A stretch of 32,796 nt of DNA from JAAXXJ01 sp964412455 (GCA_964412455.1 CAYPOT010000043.1:1-32796), one strand, 5' to 3'; counted from the first letter of the stretch, positions 14,273 to 22,612 are shown. Notes: generated by a model from the sequence alone, not told the origin. Numbers and translations: made by a program.

Positions 14273-14875
14273 GCCGAGCGTCCATCACCTTCCGGGGCCG
14301 ACCATTTAAAGTCCCTGCAGATCCTCGATGAGCTTTCCAACAATGACTCCCTTACTCAGCGCGACCTGAGCAGCCGCCTCGGCATCGCCCTCGGCCTCGT
14401 GAACTCCTACATCAAGAACCTGATCGCGAAAGGCTATATCACCGTCAAAGCGATCCCTTCGAAGCGCTACGCGTACTATCTTACGCCAAAAGGATTTAAC
14501 GAAAAGACGAAACTCACCTATGATCTTCTCCACGACTACACACGGGTATATCGCGAGGCGAGAAAAAATTTAAAGCAATTGTTTCACGAGCTGCAGGCAA
14601 GCGGCGTAAAAAAGATCGTCTTTGCCGGGGCCGATGAAGTGGCGGAGATCGCGTACATTAGTCTCCAGGAAACGAGCCTTGAACTCGTCAATGTTGTGGA
14701 CGACGACATGTCCGGCAAAAACTTCTTCGGGAAGCAGGTACAACCTGTTCAATCCGTACAGGACATGCACTATGACGCTATCGTGGTGACCTCATATTTG
14801 AAACGCAAGCAACTGTATGAAAGACTTATACATGTGGATGTTAATAAGGAATCAATTCGCACCTTCCTGGTTTGA
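14267..14875 (+). CDS. winged-helix regulator with a C-terminal Rossmann-like domain
   Basis: The 202-residue protein has an N-terminal MarR-like winged helix at about 14-80, with DSLTQRDLSSRLGIALGLVNSYIKN holding the recognition helix and KRYAYYLTPKGF the wing. A linker helix follows (LHDYTRVYREARKNLKQLF), then a C-terminal alpha/beta part (113-202) starting VKKIVFAGADEVAEIAY and containing DDDMSGKNFFGKQV, which looks like a nucleotide- or sugar-nucleotide-binding Rossmann domain. Regulators of this build often stand at the head of exopolysaccharide or LPS clusters, and a glycan cluster follows here. The ligand is unknown. The start ATG has no ribosome binding site and lies where the promoter would begin transcription. 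Confidence 0.82.
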   Translation: MNAERPSPSGADHLKSLQILDELSNNDSLTQRDLSSRLGIALGLVNSYIKNLIAKGYITVKAIPSKRYAYYLTPKGFNEKTKLTYDLLHDYTRVYREARKNLKQLFHELQASGVKKIVFAGADEVAEIAYISLQETSLELVNVVDDDMSGKNFFGKQVQPVQSVQDMHYDAIVVTSYLKRKQLYERLIHVDVNKESIRTFLV

Positions 14876-14961
14876 GAACAAAGGGATTGCAGGGTATAGT
14901 ACCTGGAGAAAACAAAGTAAACGAAAGCGCGTTGGCAATCGCTTAACGTGAAGCAATGATA

Positions 14962-15007
14962 TGAACAGGGAATATGATGTTTCAAGAGTTTCAAGACCTG
15001 ACTCCGG
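14962..15007 (+). repeat. left direct repeat flanking the HEPN/MNT pair
   Basis: TGAACAGGGAATATGATGTT then TCAAGA, an extra GTTTCAAGA copy and CCTGACTCCGGA. Apart from the 9-base internal duplication and two base changes it matches 15856-15893. The 181-base gap it lies in (14876-15056) holds no gene; a GAAGGAG site for the MNT gene ends it. Confidence 0.75.
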
Positions 15008-15056
15008 ACAGGTGCGGATAGGGTCAGCGGTTAGGTTCCAGTGAAGGAGCAATAAT

Positions 15057-15440
15057 ATGACGGATCGGGAATTGAGGCACTATCTATCAGCGATTGTGGA
15101 TAAACTGAAGGCCCTGGATCCGTATAAGGTCATCCTTTTCGGCAGCTCGGTACAAGGACGGCAGACACCGGCAAGCGATATTGATTTGATAGTTGTAACG
15201 AACGATGATTATATCATTGCGAGTTACGAGGAAAAAATTAAACTTCACCTCAGAATATCGTCAACGCTGAGGGAAATTATGAAACAGGTCCCTATTGATT
15301 TGATCGTCTATACAAGACCGACATATGAAAAATTCATGGAGCTTGGCAGCATGTTCTCAAAAGAAATCGGGCGAAAGGGGAAAATACTCTATGAAAGAGG
15401 TTTCCAGGGACTGGCTGAAAGCGGCGACCGACGACCTTGA
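15057..15440 (+). CDS. MNT-type minimal nucleotidyltransferase (antitoxin)
   Basis: The 127-residue protein has the polymerase-beta-like nucleotidyltransferase signature FGSSVQGRQTPASDIDL (28-44) with the metal pair Asp41/Asp43, and a third acidic residue, Asp81, in PIDLIVYTRPTY. In HEPN/MNT pairs the MNT enzyme adds AMP groups to the partner HEPN protein and so silences its RNase activity. The downstream HEPN gene begins inside this gene, overlapping by 50 bases in another frame, so translation is coupled. GAAGGAG lies eight bases before the ATG. The pair is enclosed by near-identical direct repeats, which hints at cassette-like movement. Confidence 0.9.
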   Translation: MTDRELRHYLSAIVDKLKALDPYKVILFGSSVQGRQTPASDIDLIVVTNDDYIIASYEEKIKLHLRISSTLREIMKQVPIDLIVYTRPTYEKFMELGSMFSKEIGRKGKILYERGFQGLAESGDRRP

Positions 15441-15789
15441 GACCATCGCAAAAATCATCGATCATGAACATCTGACGAACATCGTGGCGTTTCACGCCCA
15501 GCAGGCGGTGGAAAAATCGCTCAAGGCGGTTATCGAGGAATATGGGCTTGAGATAACGAAAATACATAGTCTGGTTCGTCTCGTTGAAATTACCAGGCCT
15601 TACTTGAGCATGGCCCTCGATGACACGCTTGTGGAGACACTTGACCGACTGTATATCGATGCCCGCTATCCTGGAGAACTTGGTCTTCTGCCGTCAGGTA
15701 AGCCGTCGCGAAATGACGCCAAGCGGTTCTCCGATTTTGCTAACCGCATTTACGATATAGTTTATCAGTTCCTTGAGAAGAGGACATAG
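15391..15789 (+). CDS. HEPN-domain protein (toxin of an MNT/HEPN pair)
   Basis: The 132-residue, all-helical protein fits the HEPN family. It has RDWLKAATDDLETIAKII at the start, AFHAQQAVEKSLKAVI (33-48) with the conserved His/Gln-rich helix, KIHSLVRL and DARYPGELGLLPSG (90-103). The classical Rx4-6H RNase motif is not obvious; instead the ARYPGE form, common in this MNT-linked branch, is present, so RNase activity cannot be taken for granted. The ATG at 15391 (MKEVSRDWLK) is chosen because it follows GAAAGGGGAAAA and places the first helix correctly; codons further upstream belong to the overlapping MNT gene. It probably forms a complex with the MNT protein. Confidence 0.87.
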   Translation: MKEVSRDWLKAATDDLETIAKIIDHEHLTNIVAFHAQQAVEKSLKAVIEEYGLEITKIHSLVRLVEITRPYLSMALDDTLVETLDRLYIDARYPGELGLLPSGKPSRNDAKRFSDFANRIYDIVYQFLEKRT

Positions 15790-15855
15790 AAAATGGCCAG
15801 ACACAATTCAGCACCCCTTTGTCCGGCACTGGACCAATGATATTCCCGGAGGCGG

Positions 15856-15917
15856 TGAACAGGGAATGTGATGTTTCAAGACCTGACCCCGGAGAAGTTT
15901 TGACCCCGGAGAAGTTT
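15856..15917 (+). repeat. right direct repeat with a 17-bp tandem duplication
   Basis: TGAACAGGGAATGTGATGTT then TCAAGACCTGACCCCGGA (15856-15893) matches the left copy at 14962-15007. Its end is duplicated in tandem: TGACCCCGGAGAAGTTT occurs at 15884-15900 and again at 15901-15917. The word resembles the GGGGTCAGGTCTTGAA-type intergenic repeats known from several proteobacteria. Confidence 0.75.
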
Positions 15918-15927
15918 GTTTTATAAG
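15900..15927 (+). promoter_or_regulatory. possible promoter of the glycan cluster
   Basis: TTGACC (15900-15905), a 16-base spacer and TATAAG (15922-15927), each one base from consensus. The -35 box exists only because the 17-bp unit is duplicated: the junction of the two units makes TTGACC. Start would be near 15934, 17 bases before the flippase gene. Confidence 0.4.
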
Positions 15928-15950
15928 CTCCAACAATTGAAAGTTAAGAC

Positions 15951-17468
15951 ATGACTCTTCTGAAACGTAATATTATCGCAAATTTTGCAGGTCAAGGTTG
16001 GTCGGCGTTGATGGGCCTGGCTTTTGTTCCGCTTTATATCAAGTTTCTTGGCATCGAAGCTTATGGTTTGATCGGTTTTTTTGCAATGCTGCAGGGCGCA
16101 TTCCAGATACTTGACTTTGGCCTGAGCCAGACCATGAATCGGGAAATGGCCCGTTATTCCGCCATTCCTGATAAAGCCGGTGAGGCTCGTGACCTAGTGA
16201 GAACCCTGGAAGTAGGATACTGGATAATAGGGTTTGTTATCAGCATCGTGGTAATCACCGCTTCACCGTTCATTGCAGAATACTGGATCAAACCTGGTAC
16301 TATCCCCGTTAAAACCATCCATCACGCGGTAATGATCATGGGTGTCGTGGCCGCTTTCCAGTGGCCGCTCAGTTTTTATGATGGCGGCCTGATGGGTCTG
16401 CAGAAGCAGGTGTTGTCTAACAGCATTAAAATCGGTATTTCCACGCTCAGCAGTTTCGGAGCCGTATTCATACTCTGGAAAGTTTCTCCAACCATCACAG
16501 CTTTTTTCACCTGGCAAATAGTTGTAAGCTCTCTCTCATTAATCTTCTTTACGATAGCACTTTGGCGCAGCCTGCCGCCAGCAGATCGGCCCCCGGTCTT
16601 TAATCCGAACATTCTCCGGAATATCTGGCGCTTTGCCGCAGGAATGAGTGGCATTACGCTCTCCGCCATCATATTAACACAGCTCGACAAAGTGATCTTA
16701 AGCAAGCTGCTCAGTTTGGAAATGTTCGGCTATTATACACTTGCAGGCGTGGTGAGCAGCGTCGTGCCGGCCATACTCGTCGGTCCGGTATTCAACGCTT
16801 TGTTTCCGCGCTTCACGTCGCTCGTGGCCATACAAGATGAACCTGCTCTCAATATCTTATACCATCAAGGGTCCCAGCTTATGGCGGTGCTTGTTTTGCC
16901 TGTAGCTGCCGTGCTGGCGTTCTTTTCTTTTGACATCTTGCTGTTATGGACGGGTAACACAAAAACAGCAGAAATCGCCTCTCCCATTGTCAGTGTGCTC
17001 GTGATCGGCATGGCCTTAAATGCTATCATGCATTTGCCCTATGCTCTGCAAATATCACATGGCTGGACGAGCATCGGGCTTCGCATAAATACGTTTTTTA
17101 TTATCATGCTTGTCCCGGCGATTTATTTTATGGCCACCAATTACGGCGCTATAGGTGCGGCAAGTGTATGGGTAGTTTTGAATGGAATCTATATGATAAT
17201 CGGCGTTCCTCTCACGCACAATCGCCTGCTGCAGGGAGAAATGATGCGCTGGTTCATCGAAGATGTCGGCCCGCCCGCATTGGCCGCAGTATTGACGGTC
17301 GGTTTAGGGAAATGGTTCATTGCAAGCCCGATGACTTCGATGAAGGCAATAGCCAGTCTGTCGACCGTGCTTTTAGTTGCACTCGCGACTGCAGCATTGG
17401 TGACAACACACGTGAGAACATGGGTATTCGTTCAATTGGAAAAAGTAAGGTCGACTTGGTCAAACTAA
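15951..17468 (+). CDS. polysaccharide flippase (Wzx-like)
   Basis: The 505-residue membrane protein belongs to the oligosaccharide flippase group of the MOP superfamily. It begins LLKRNIIANFAGQGWSALMGLAFVPLYIKFLG (positions 3-34), the usual first helix, and has about 12 to 14 hydrophobic segments with the typical KFLGIEAYGLIGFF and LDFGLSQTMNREMARY parts. Such proteins move lipid-linked glycan units across the inner membrane. It heads the glycosyltransferase cluster, and no Wzy polymerase or Wzz/Wza/ABC export gene is in the window. The ATG has only a weak GAAAG upstream. Relation to teichoic or O-antigen export cannot be told apart from the sequence. Confidence 0.9.
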   Translation: MTLLKRNIIANFAGQGWSALMGLAFVPLYIKFLGIEAYGLIGFFAMLQGAFQILDFGLSQTMNREMARYSAIPDKAGEARDLVRTLEVGYWIIGFVISIVVITASPFIAEYWIKPGTIPVKTIHHAVMIMGVVAAFQWPLSFYDGGLMGLQKQVLSNSIKIGISTLSSFGAVFILWKVSPTITAFFTWQIVVSSLSLIFFTIALWRSLPPADRPPVFNPNILRNIWRFAAGMSGITLSAIILTQLDKVILSKLLSLEMFGYYTLAGVVSSVVPAILVGPVFNALFPRFTSLVAIQDEPALNILYHQGSQLMAVLVLPVAAVLAFFSFDILLLWTGNTKTAEIASPIVSVLVIGMALNAIMHLPYALQISHGWTSIGLRINTFFIIMLVPAIYFMATNYGAIGAASVWVVLNGIYMIIGVPLTHNRLLQGEMMRWFIEDVGPPALAAVLTVGLGKWFIASPMTSMKAIASLSTVLLVALATAALVTTHVRTWVFVQLEKVRSTWSN

Positions 17469-17507
17469 GATCAATCAATGGGATTTCATTATAAAAGGAC
17501 TCCTATT

Positions 17508-17591
17508 ATGGCTTTAAACGGATTCAGCCAAACTATTTACCCAATTACAAAAACATACTACTGCGAAATCTCTTGGAAGGAAAACAAATGA
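17508..17591 (+). CDS. possible 27-residue small protein upstream of the methyltransferase
   Basis: ATG at 17508 with AAAGGA eight bases upstream opens a 27-codon frame (MALNGFSQTIYPITKTYY, then CEISWKENK). Its TGA overlaps the next gene's ATG by the ATGA arrangement. No family is recognised. It may be a real small protein, a leader peptide for translational coupling, or chance. The 119-base gap before the methyltransferase is otherwise featureless and AT-rich. Confidence 0.4.
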   Translation: MALNGFSQTIYPITKTYYCEISWKENK

Positions 17592-18367
17592 TCAAACTGT
17601 CACCAAAATACTATATGAGGATATTAAGGAATATAACCGGGCCGTACGAACAAAAGCTCAGAAGGCAATTGGAATCATTTATGTCTCGCGTCTATACTCC
17701 CGCGATACCGAGACGTAAGTCTCTATGTAAATTCCTTAAATCAAAAACTGAGGTTTATCACTGCACTCAATATTTAAGAAAACATGGGTACGCATCTCAT
17801 CGACTTAGTTGCAAAGACTGGGACATTGCAAATATCATTGCTGATTTATCTGATGGTAATTTGTTAGATATGGGGAGTTGGGACTCTTACATCCTGAAAA
17901 ATGCCGTCATCAAAAAGCTTCATGGAGAAAAACATGGTATCGATCTGCAAAAACCGAGTGTAGCCATCGAGGGAATAAAATATGTAATTGGCGATTTATT
18001 AGATACTCGTTTCCCCGATAAGTTCTTTCAAAATATTACTTGCCTTTCCGTGATTGAGCATGAAGTAAGTTTTAATAAATTTGCTAGTGAAGTCTCTCGT
18101 CTATTATTAGAAAATGGCAAATTATATCTGACGTTTGACTATTGGATGCCGAAAATAAAGACTGATTTTAGTATATTTGACAAAAAATGGAATCTGCTTG
18201 ACAAGAATGACATATTGAGTTTGATAGACGAGTTACACAACAAAAACCTTTACTTAGTTCAAGAAGTGGATTGGTCTTTAGAAGAACCAGTTATAAATGC
18301 AAATTATTATTCGCCCGATCCGAACATAGGCTATACTTTCGGCCTACTCGTTTTTCAGAAAAAATAA
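17588..18367 (+). CDS. class I SAM-dependent methyltransferase
   Basis: The 259-residue protein has a Rossmann methyltransferase core beginning NLLDMGSWDSYIL, motif I in place of the commoner VLDIGCGDG, at about residue 92. The later CLSVIEHEVSFNKFASEVSRLL is motif IV with the following helix, and GKLYLTFDYW a further strand. An N-terminal basic helical part precedes it. The substrate is unknown; the position between a flippase and glycosyltransferases suggests a sugar or glycan. The gene is clearly AT-richer than its surroundings (one 60-base line at 17861 has 21 G+C). The ATG at 17588 is chosen over a TTG five codons upstream because GGAAGG lies seven bases before it. Confidence 0.8.
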   Translation: MIKLSPKYYMRILRNITGPYEQKLRRQLESFMSRVYTPAIPRRKSLCKFLKSKTEVYHCTQYLRKHGYASHRLSCKDWDIANIIADLSDGNLLDMGSWDSYILKNAVIKKLHGEKHGIDLQKPSVAIEGIKYVIGDLLDTRFPDKFFQNITCLSVIEHEVSFNKFASEVSRLLLENGKLYLTFDYWMPKIKTDFSIFDKKWNLLDKNDILSLIDELHNKNLYLVQEVDWSLEEPVINANYYSPDPNIGYTFGLLVFQKK

Positions 18368-18396
18368 AATCAATATTCTTCGTGAAGGGAGAATAT

Positions 18397-19419
18397 ATGA
18401 GTAAAATATTACTTTCAATCTGTATTCCCGTCTACAACTTCGGCGCATTTATCGGAGAAACGCTTGACAGCATAATACAACAAGCGCCGAACAATGTAGA
18501 GGTTGTCGTTGTAGATGGCGCTTCCACCGACAACACCAGTGAGGTCATAGAAAGCTATAGGAAGAAGTTTGCCGAATTACACTACTATCGCCTCGACAAA
18601 CGGGGCGGCATCGACCGGGACATGGCGAAGACCGTTGAATTTGCGCACGGCGAGTACTGCTGGCTGTTCGGTGGTGACGATATTATGATGCCCGGTGCTC
18701 TACCGAGAATGCTCTCGAAAATCTCAACGGGAACAGACCTATTCCTTAGCGAGTCAATGTTATGCGACTTGCATTTGCACCCAATTGTAAAGCACAATTT
18801 GTTTAACATGGCTTGTGAAAATACGTTCGATTTGGCAAACAAAGAGGAACGCTCACACTATTTTGAGAGCGCCTTAAACACCGCAGCTTTTTTCAGTTTT
18901 TGTGGTGCTCTCATTTTCAAAAAGTCGGTGTGGGATTCAGTCGAAATCAATGAATCGTTCGTCGGTTCATGCTGGGCACATGTTGCAAGATTCTTTGAAA
19001 TAATTCCCCATGGCCTAAAGGTCACCTATCTTCCCGAGCCATCTCTTTACAAACGTGGCGATAATGACTCATTTCTCGACAAAGGGCTGGTCCATCGATT
19101 TAAGATTGCCATCGACGGCTATAACAGGTTGGCTAATACCTTCTTCGGAAAAAACAGTATTGAAGCCTTTCATATCCGACGTGTTCTTAGAAACGAATTT
19201 CCAAAATTGTTCTTTTTTTATATGAAATCAGAGTGCCACAAAAAAAAGCTGTTTGCGGATATTCTTGTCTTAAACGGTCTTGCCCAAACGACATATTCTG
19301 ATCCACTTTTGGCAAATCGTATTTATTTACTTCTTTACAGATTCTTACCACTCTCAGTCTATAGGGTATCAAGCTCGATATGGAAACGGATTCGGCCACT
19401 GTTGGTAAAAGCGAAATGA
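18397..19419 (+). CDS. family 2 glycosyltransferase (copy A)
   Basis: A GT-A fold glycosyltransferase of 340 residues. The N-terminus LSICIPVYNFGAFIGETL (6-23) is the nucleotide-binding strand-loop, VVDGASTDNT (38-47) holds the uridine/GDP-binding Asp40, and FGGDDIM (91-97) is the DXD-like metal site. WAHVARFF and KRGDNDSF further on are shared with the three related genes in this cluster. It would add a sugar to a lipid-linked or growing glycan; donor and acceptor are not readable. It is one of a gapless-aligning group of four paralogues and ends in an ATGA overlap with copy B. The ATG at 18397 has GAAGGGAG upstream. It is AT-rich. Confidence 0.93.
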   Translation: MSKILLSICIPVYNFGAFIGETLDSIIQQAPNNVEVVVVDGASTDNTSEVIESYRKKFAELHYYRLDKRGGIDRDMAKTVEFAHGEYCWLFGGDDIMMPGALPRMLSKISTGTDLFLSESMLCDLHLHPIVKHNLFNMACENTFDLANKEERSHYFESALNTAAFFSFCGALIFKKSVWDSVEINESFVGSCWAHVARFFEIIPHGLKVTYLPEPSLYKRGDNDSFLDKGLVHRFKIAIDGYNRLANTFFGKNSIEAFHIRRVLRNEFPKLFFFYMKSECHKKKLFADILVLNGLAQTTYSDPLLANRIYLLLYRFLPLSVYRVSSSIWKRIRPLLVKAK

Positions 19420-20411
19420 GCGATATTCGATTATCGATCTGCATCCCGACTTATAATTTTGGTTCCTTTATCGGGGACACGCTCAAGAGCATCACGGATC
19501 AAGCAAGCGATGATGTCGAAATTGTCATATTCGACGGCGGCTCAACAGACAACACCGCTGATGTGGTGTCGAAATATAAGGAACGTTTTAGCAACATTGT
19601 TTATCATCGGGCTGACAAAAAAGGCGGGATCGATAAAGACTTGGCGAGTACCATTGACAAAGCGCGCGGTACGTATTGTTGGTTATTATCAAGCGACGAC
19701 GCACTTAAACCGGGAGCCATTCAACGAGTCCTGGACGAAATAAAGCATGAACATGATATTTATCTATGCAACAGGACCGAATGCGACAAGGACCTCGTCC
19801 CACTGATATTTCGCCCGTGGCTTTCAGAAGAAATTGGGAACCGCCAGTTCATCTTGAATACAAAGGATGAATTCAAGGATTACTTCGATAAGTCGCGCTC
19901 AATTGGCGCGCTCTTTAGTTATATGAGTGCTATCATCGTCCAACGCAGCCAGTGGAACGAAATTGGGTATGATGACAGGTTCACGGGGAGCAATTATGCC
20001 CATGTCTTCAGACTTTTCTCGATCATGCAAAAAGGCGGGACTCTCTCGTATATCAAGGATCCCCTGATATTGTGCCGAGGGGAGAACGACAGTTTCATGG
20101 AACAAGGGATATTCAAACGAATGATGATCGACTTTAATGGGTATCACCTTCTGTCCACCCAATTATTTACTGATCATGATGTCAGACGTTCTTTCTTGGC
20201 GGTCATGAAACGTATTTTTCATTGGTCTCATTTTATCGCCTTGAAAAACATGGCCCCTGCGGGTTTTAACTGGAGCGCTTTTGAACATAAGTTGCTAGAC
20301 TTCGGTTACACACGCACGCAGTTGCGTATAGCGAGAATTGTTGCCTCGCGGCCTGTGTTTCCCATTGTCAGATATTTCTGGCACATCATTAATCCACCGA
20401 AAAAGCAATAG
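19416..20411 (+). CDS. family 2 glycosyltransferase (copy B)
   Basis: The 331-residue GT2 protein aligns without gaps with copy A in the first 100 residues: LSICIPTYNFGSFIG, FDGGSTDNTADVV with Asp40, GGIDKDLA, and SSDDAL (92-97) as the DXD-like site. The GGDD to SSDD change separates type B from type A and may mean a different donor or acceptor. Later segments SNYAHVFRLF and CRGENDSF match the others. The start is the ATG at 19416, which overlaps the copy A stop by four bases (ATGA). It is AT-richer than copy B-prime, its close relative 3 kb downstream. Confidence 0.93.
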   Translation: MSDIRLSICIPTYNFGSFIGDTLKSITDQASDDVEIVIFDGGSTDNTADVVSKYKERFSNIVYHRADKKGGIDKDLASTIDKARGTYCWLLSSDDALKPGAIQRVLDEIKHEHDIYLCNRTECDKDLVPLIFRPWLSEEIGNRQFILNTKDEFKDYFDKSRSIGALFSYMSAIIVQRSQWNEIGYDDRFTGSNYAHVFRLFSIMQKGGTLSYIKDPLILCRGENDSFMEQGIFKRMMIDFNGYHLLSTQLFTDHDVRRSFLAVMKRIFHWSHFIALKNMAPAGFNWSAFEHKLLDFGYTRTQLRIARIVASRPVFPIVRYFWHIINPPKKQ

Positions 20412-20479
20412 ATATACGAATTACTGTGTTGATGTTAAAGTATTAAGAGTCGATCCATTATCGCGTTGTACGATTATTT

Positions 20480-21550
20480 ATGAAGATATCCTTCTATACT
20501 AGCTGGCAGAAGCAATGCGGCATTGCCGATTACTCCTGCCAATTCAAGGCGGCGCTCGATAAAACGGGAGCCGCCGTAACGATCGTTCCTGTGGGCCGTA
20601 AAAAAGGCGTCTTCGACCTCATTCGCCTCGGTAAAATGATGAACGACGCGGATATCGCCCATATCCAGCATGAGTTCTCCTTTTTCGCCAATGCCTTTAT
20701 GCTTCGTTCTTTTGTCAATTGTTCCCTCTTCCTTCGTCAGATAAAAATCCCAAAGGTGCTTACCATGCATGAAGTGGTGCCTTTGGGCGACCAATTGAGC
20801 CGTTTCCCATTCCTGCGCCTTTACCAAACAATATTTGCTTCGGTGGACCTCATCACTGTCCATACGGAAAAGCACCGAAAGATGATCATAGAAATCGGCG
20901 TTCATAACGACAAAGTAATTCTCATGCCGCATCCCATCCCTGAATTAACTCCCCCCGGGAACACGAAGCAACATTATAAAAAATTATTGGGAGTTGAGGG
21001 CAAGCAGGTACTCACTGTCTTCGGCTTCCTCAATAGCAGAAAAGGCTATGAACTCGTCCTCGATGCCATAAAAGACCTGGATGACTGCATTTTTCTCATT
21101 GCCGGTGGCCCGTTTCCTGGTGACAAATCAGGCTATGCAGAACGCCTCATAAATAAGATCCGGGAGATGAAGCTTGAGCAAAGAGCAATGATATTAGGTT
21201 ATCTGCCTGAATCACAGATTCCGGCTGTCATGGGAGCAACAGATATCGTCCTTGCCCCCTTCCGTGACATGCCCGGCTCAGGCTCCCTGAGCCTCGGCGT
21301 GGCCTATAGCAAGGCCATTATCGGTTCTGATATAGAGCAAATGAAAGAATTGCAGTCAAGGGGAATCGGCGCGGAACTTTTCCAGATAAATAAAAAGGGA
21401 GACTTGCAGGCGAAAATGGTCGCGCTGACAGGCGACGCCTTAAGGCAGGCTGAACTCGAACAATTGTCAAAAACATATGCTGATAAATACAGCTATGGCA
21501 ATACGGCAGTGCGGCTTGGAGAACTCTATGCCTCACTGCTGAAGAGTTGA
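20480..21550 (+). CDS. GT4-type glycosyltransferase
   Basis: The 356-residue GT-B protein belongs to the glycosyl transferase group 1 family. It starts MKISFYTSWQKQCGIADYS, with the QCGIADY signature seen in several GT4 enzymes, has an N-terminal acceptor domain, and KQVLTVFGFLNSRKGYELVL (roughly residues 175-194) starts the donor domain. The usual EGFG E-x7-E motif is atypical: FRDMPGSGSLSLGVAYSKAI takes its place. It lies between the two duplicated GT2 pairs. There is no clear ribosome binding site in the 68-base gap upstream; the ATG is the only reasonable start. Donor sugar unknown; GDP-mannose or a deoxy derivative would fit the neighbours. Confidence 0.88.
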   Translation: MKISFYTSWQKQCGIADYSCQFKAALDKTGAAVTIVPVGRKKGVFDLIRLGKMMNDADIAHIQHEFSFFANAFMLRSFVNCSLFLRQIKIPKVLTMHEVVPLGDQLSRFPFLRLYQTIFASVDLITVHTEKHRKMIIEIGVHNDKVILMPHPIPELTPPGNTKQHYKKLLGVEGKQVLTVFGFLNSRKGYELVLDAIKDLDDCIFLIAGGPFPGDKSGYAERLINKIREMKLEQRAMILGYLPESQIPAVMGATDIVLAPFRDMPGSGSLSLGVAYSKAIIGSDIEQMKELQSRGIGAELFQINKKGDLQAKMVALTGDALRQAELEQLSKTYADKYSYGNTAVRLGELYASLLKS

Positions 21551-21592
21551 ACACAGCATGGATAATTAAATCCATCATCTGTCGAGATAAAA

Positions 21593-22612
21593 ATGAGCAC
21601 AACACTACTCTCCATCTGCATTCCGGTCTATAACTTCGCCGCCTTCATCGGTGAGACACTGGCGAGCATCATCCCCCAGGCGACGGATGAGGTCGAGATC
21701 GTGGTCGTCGACGGGGCTTCGACCGACAATACCGCCGAGGTGATTGCGTCCGTCCAGCGGTCATTCCCGCGGCTCCGCTATCACCGCCTTGATAAGAAAG
21801 GCGGCATCGACCGCGATATGGCGAGGTCCGTTGAGCTGGCGCAGGGCGATTACTGCTGGCTCTTCGGTGGCGACGATATCATGGCCCCTGGTGCCATGGC
21901 CGACATCCTGAAACAGATACAAGAGGGGCATGACCTCTATGTCTGCGAATCAATCCTCTGCAGTTCCGACATGACCCCCATCGGAAAGCACAATCTCCTT
22001 GCTGCCAATCATGAGCAGGTCTTTGACCTGGGAGATCCTGCAGTCCGGGCGGACTACTTCAGCCGGGCCAGGAACACCGCGGCGTTCTTCAGCTTTTGCA
22101 GCTCTCTCGTCTTTAAAAAAGCGCGATGGGACTCCGTTCCGGTGGACGACCAGTTCGTGGGGTCGCACTGGGACCATGTGGCGAGGTTCTTCCGGATGAT
22201 CCCCTACGGCATCCGGGTCAAGTACCTGCCCGAACCGCACTTGTCCAAGCGTGGCGATAACGACTCGTTCCTCGGCCAGGGGCTTGTCAACCGCTACCGG
22301 ATCACCATCGAAGGGTTCGATCGGCTTTCCCGTGCGTTCTTCGCTCCGGGTAGTACCGAAGACTTTCACATCCGCCGCACCATGAAGGCGGAGCACAACC
22401 TGAAGAGCCTGCTGGACGCGAAGCTGCTCTGTCATGACCGGGGGTTGACCGACGATCTGGCGATTCTTGATCAACTTGCCCGGACGCAGTACAGCTATCC
22501 TCTCCTTTCGAACCGTTTCATGCTCTTCGTATATCGCTGTGCTCCAATCCCGCTCCTCAGGGTCGCGAAACCAGTGTACGCCTACATCAAATCACGGTCC
22601 CTGAGGGCATGA
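21593..22612 (+). CDS. family 2 glycosyltransferase (copy A-prime)
   Basis: The 339-residue GT2 protein is the close relative of copy A at 18397. By hand alignment 74 of the first 100 residues are the same with no gap. LSICIPVYNFAAFIGETL, VVDGASTDNTAEV with Asp40, GGIDRDMA and FGGDDIMAPG (91-100) are conserved, as are WDHVARFF and KRGDNDSF. Unlike copy A its DNA has the GC-rich composition of the surroundings. It overlaps the next gene by ATGA, the same arrangement as in the A/B pair. A GAGATAAAA sequence precedes the ATG, a weak site. Confidence 0.93.
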   Translation: MSTTLLSICIPVYNFAAFIGETLASIIPQATDEVEIVVVDGASTDNTAEVIASVQRSFPRLRYHRLDKKGGIDRDMARSVELAQGDYCWLFGGDDIMAPGAMADILKQIQEGHDLYVCESILCSSDMTPIGKHNLLAANHEQVFDLGDPAVRADYFSRARNTAAFFSFCSSLVFKKARWDSVPVDDQFVGSHWDHVARFFRMIPYGIRVKYLPEPHLSKRGDNDSFLGQGLVNRYRITIEGFDRLSRAFFAPGSTEDFHIRRTMKAEHNLKSLLDAKLLCHDRGLTDDLAILDQLARTQYSYPLLSNRFMLFVYRCAPIPLLRVAKPVYAYIKSRSLRA

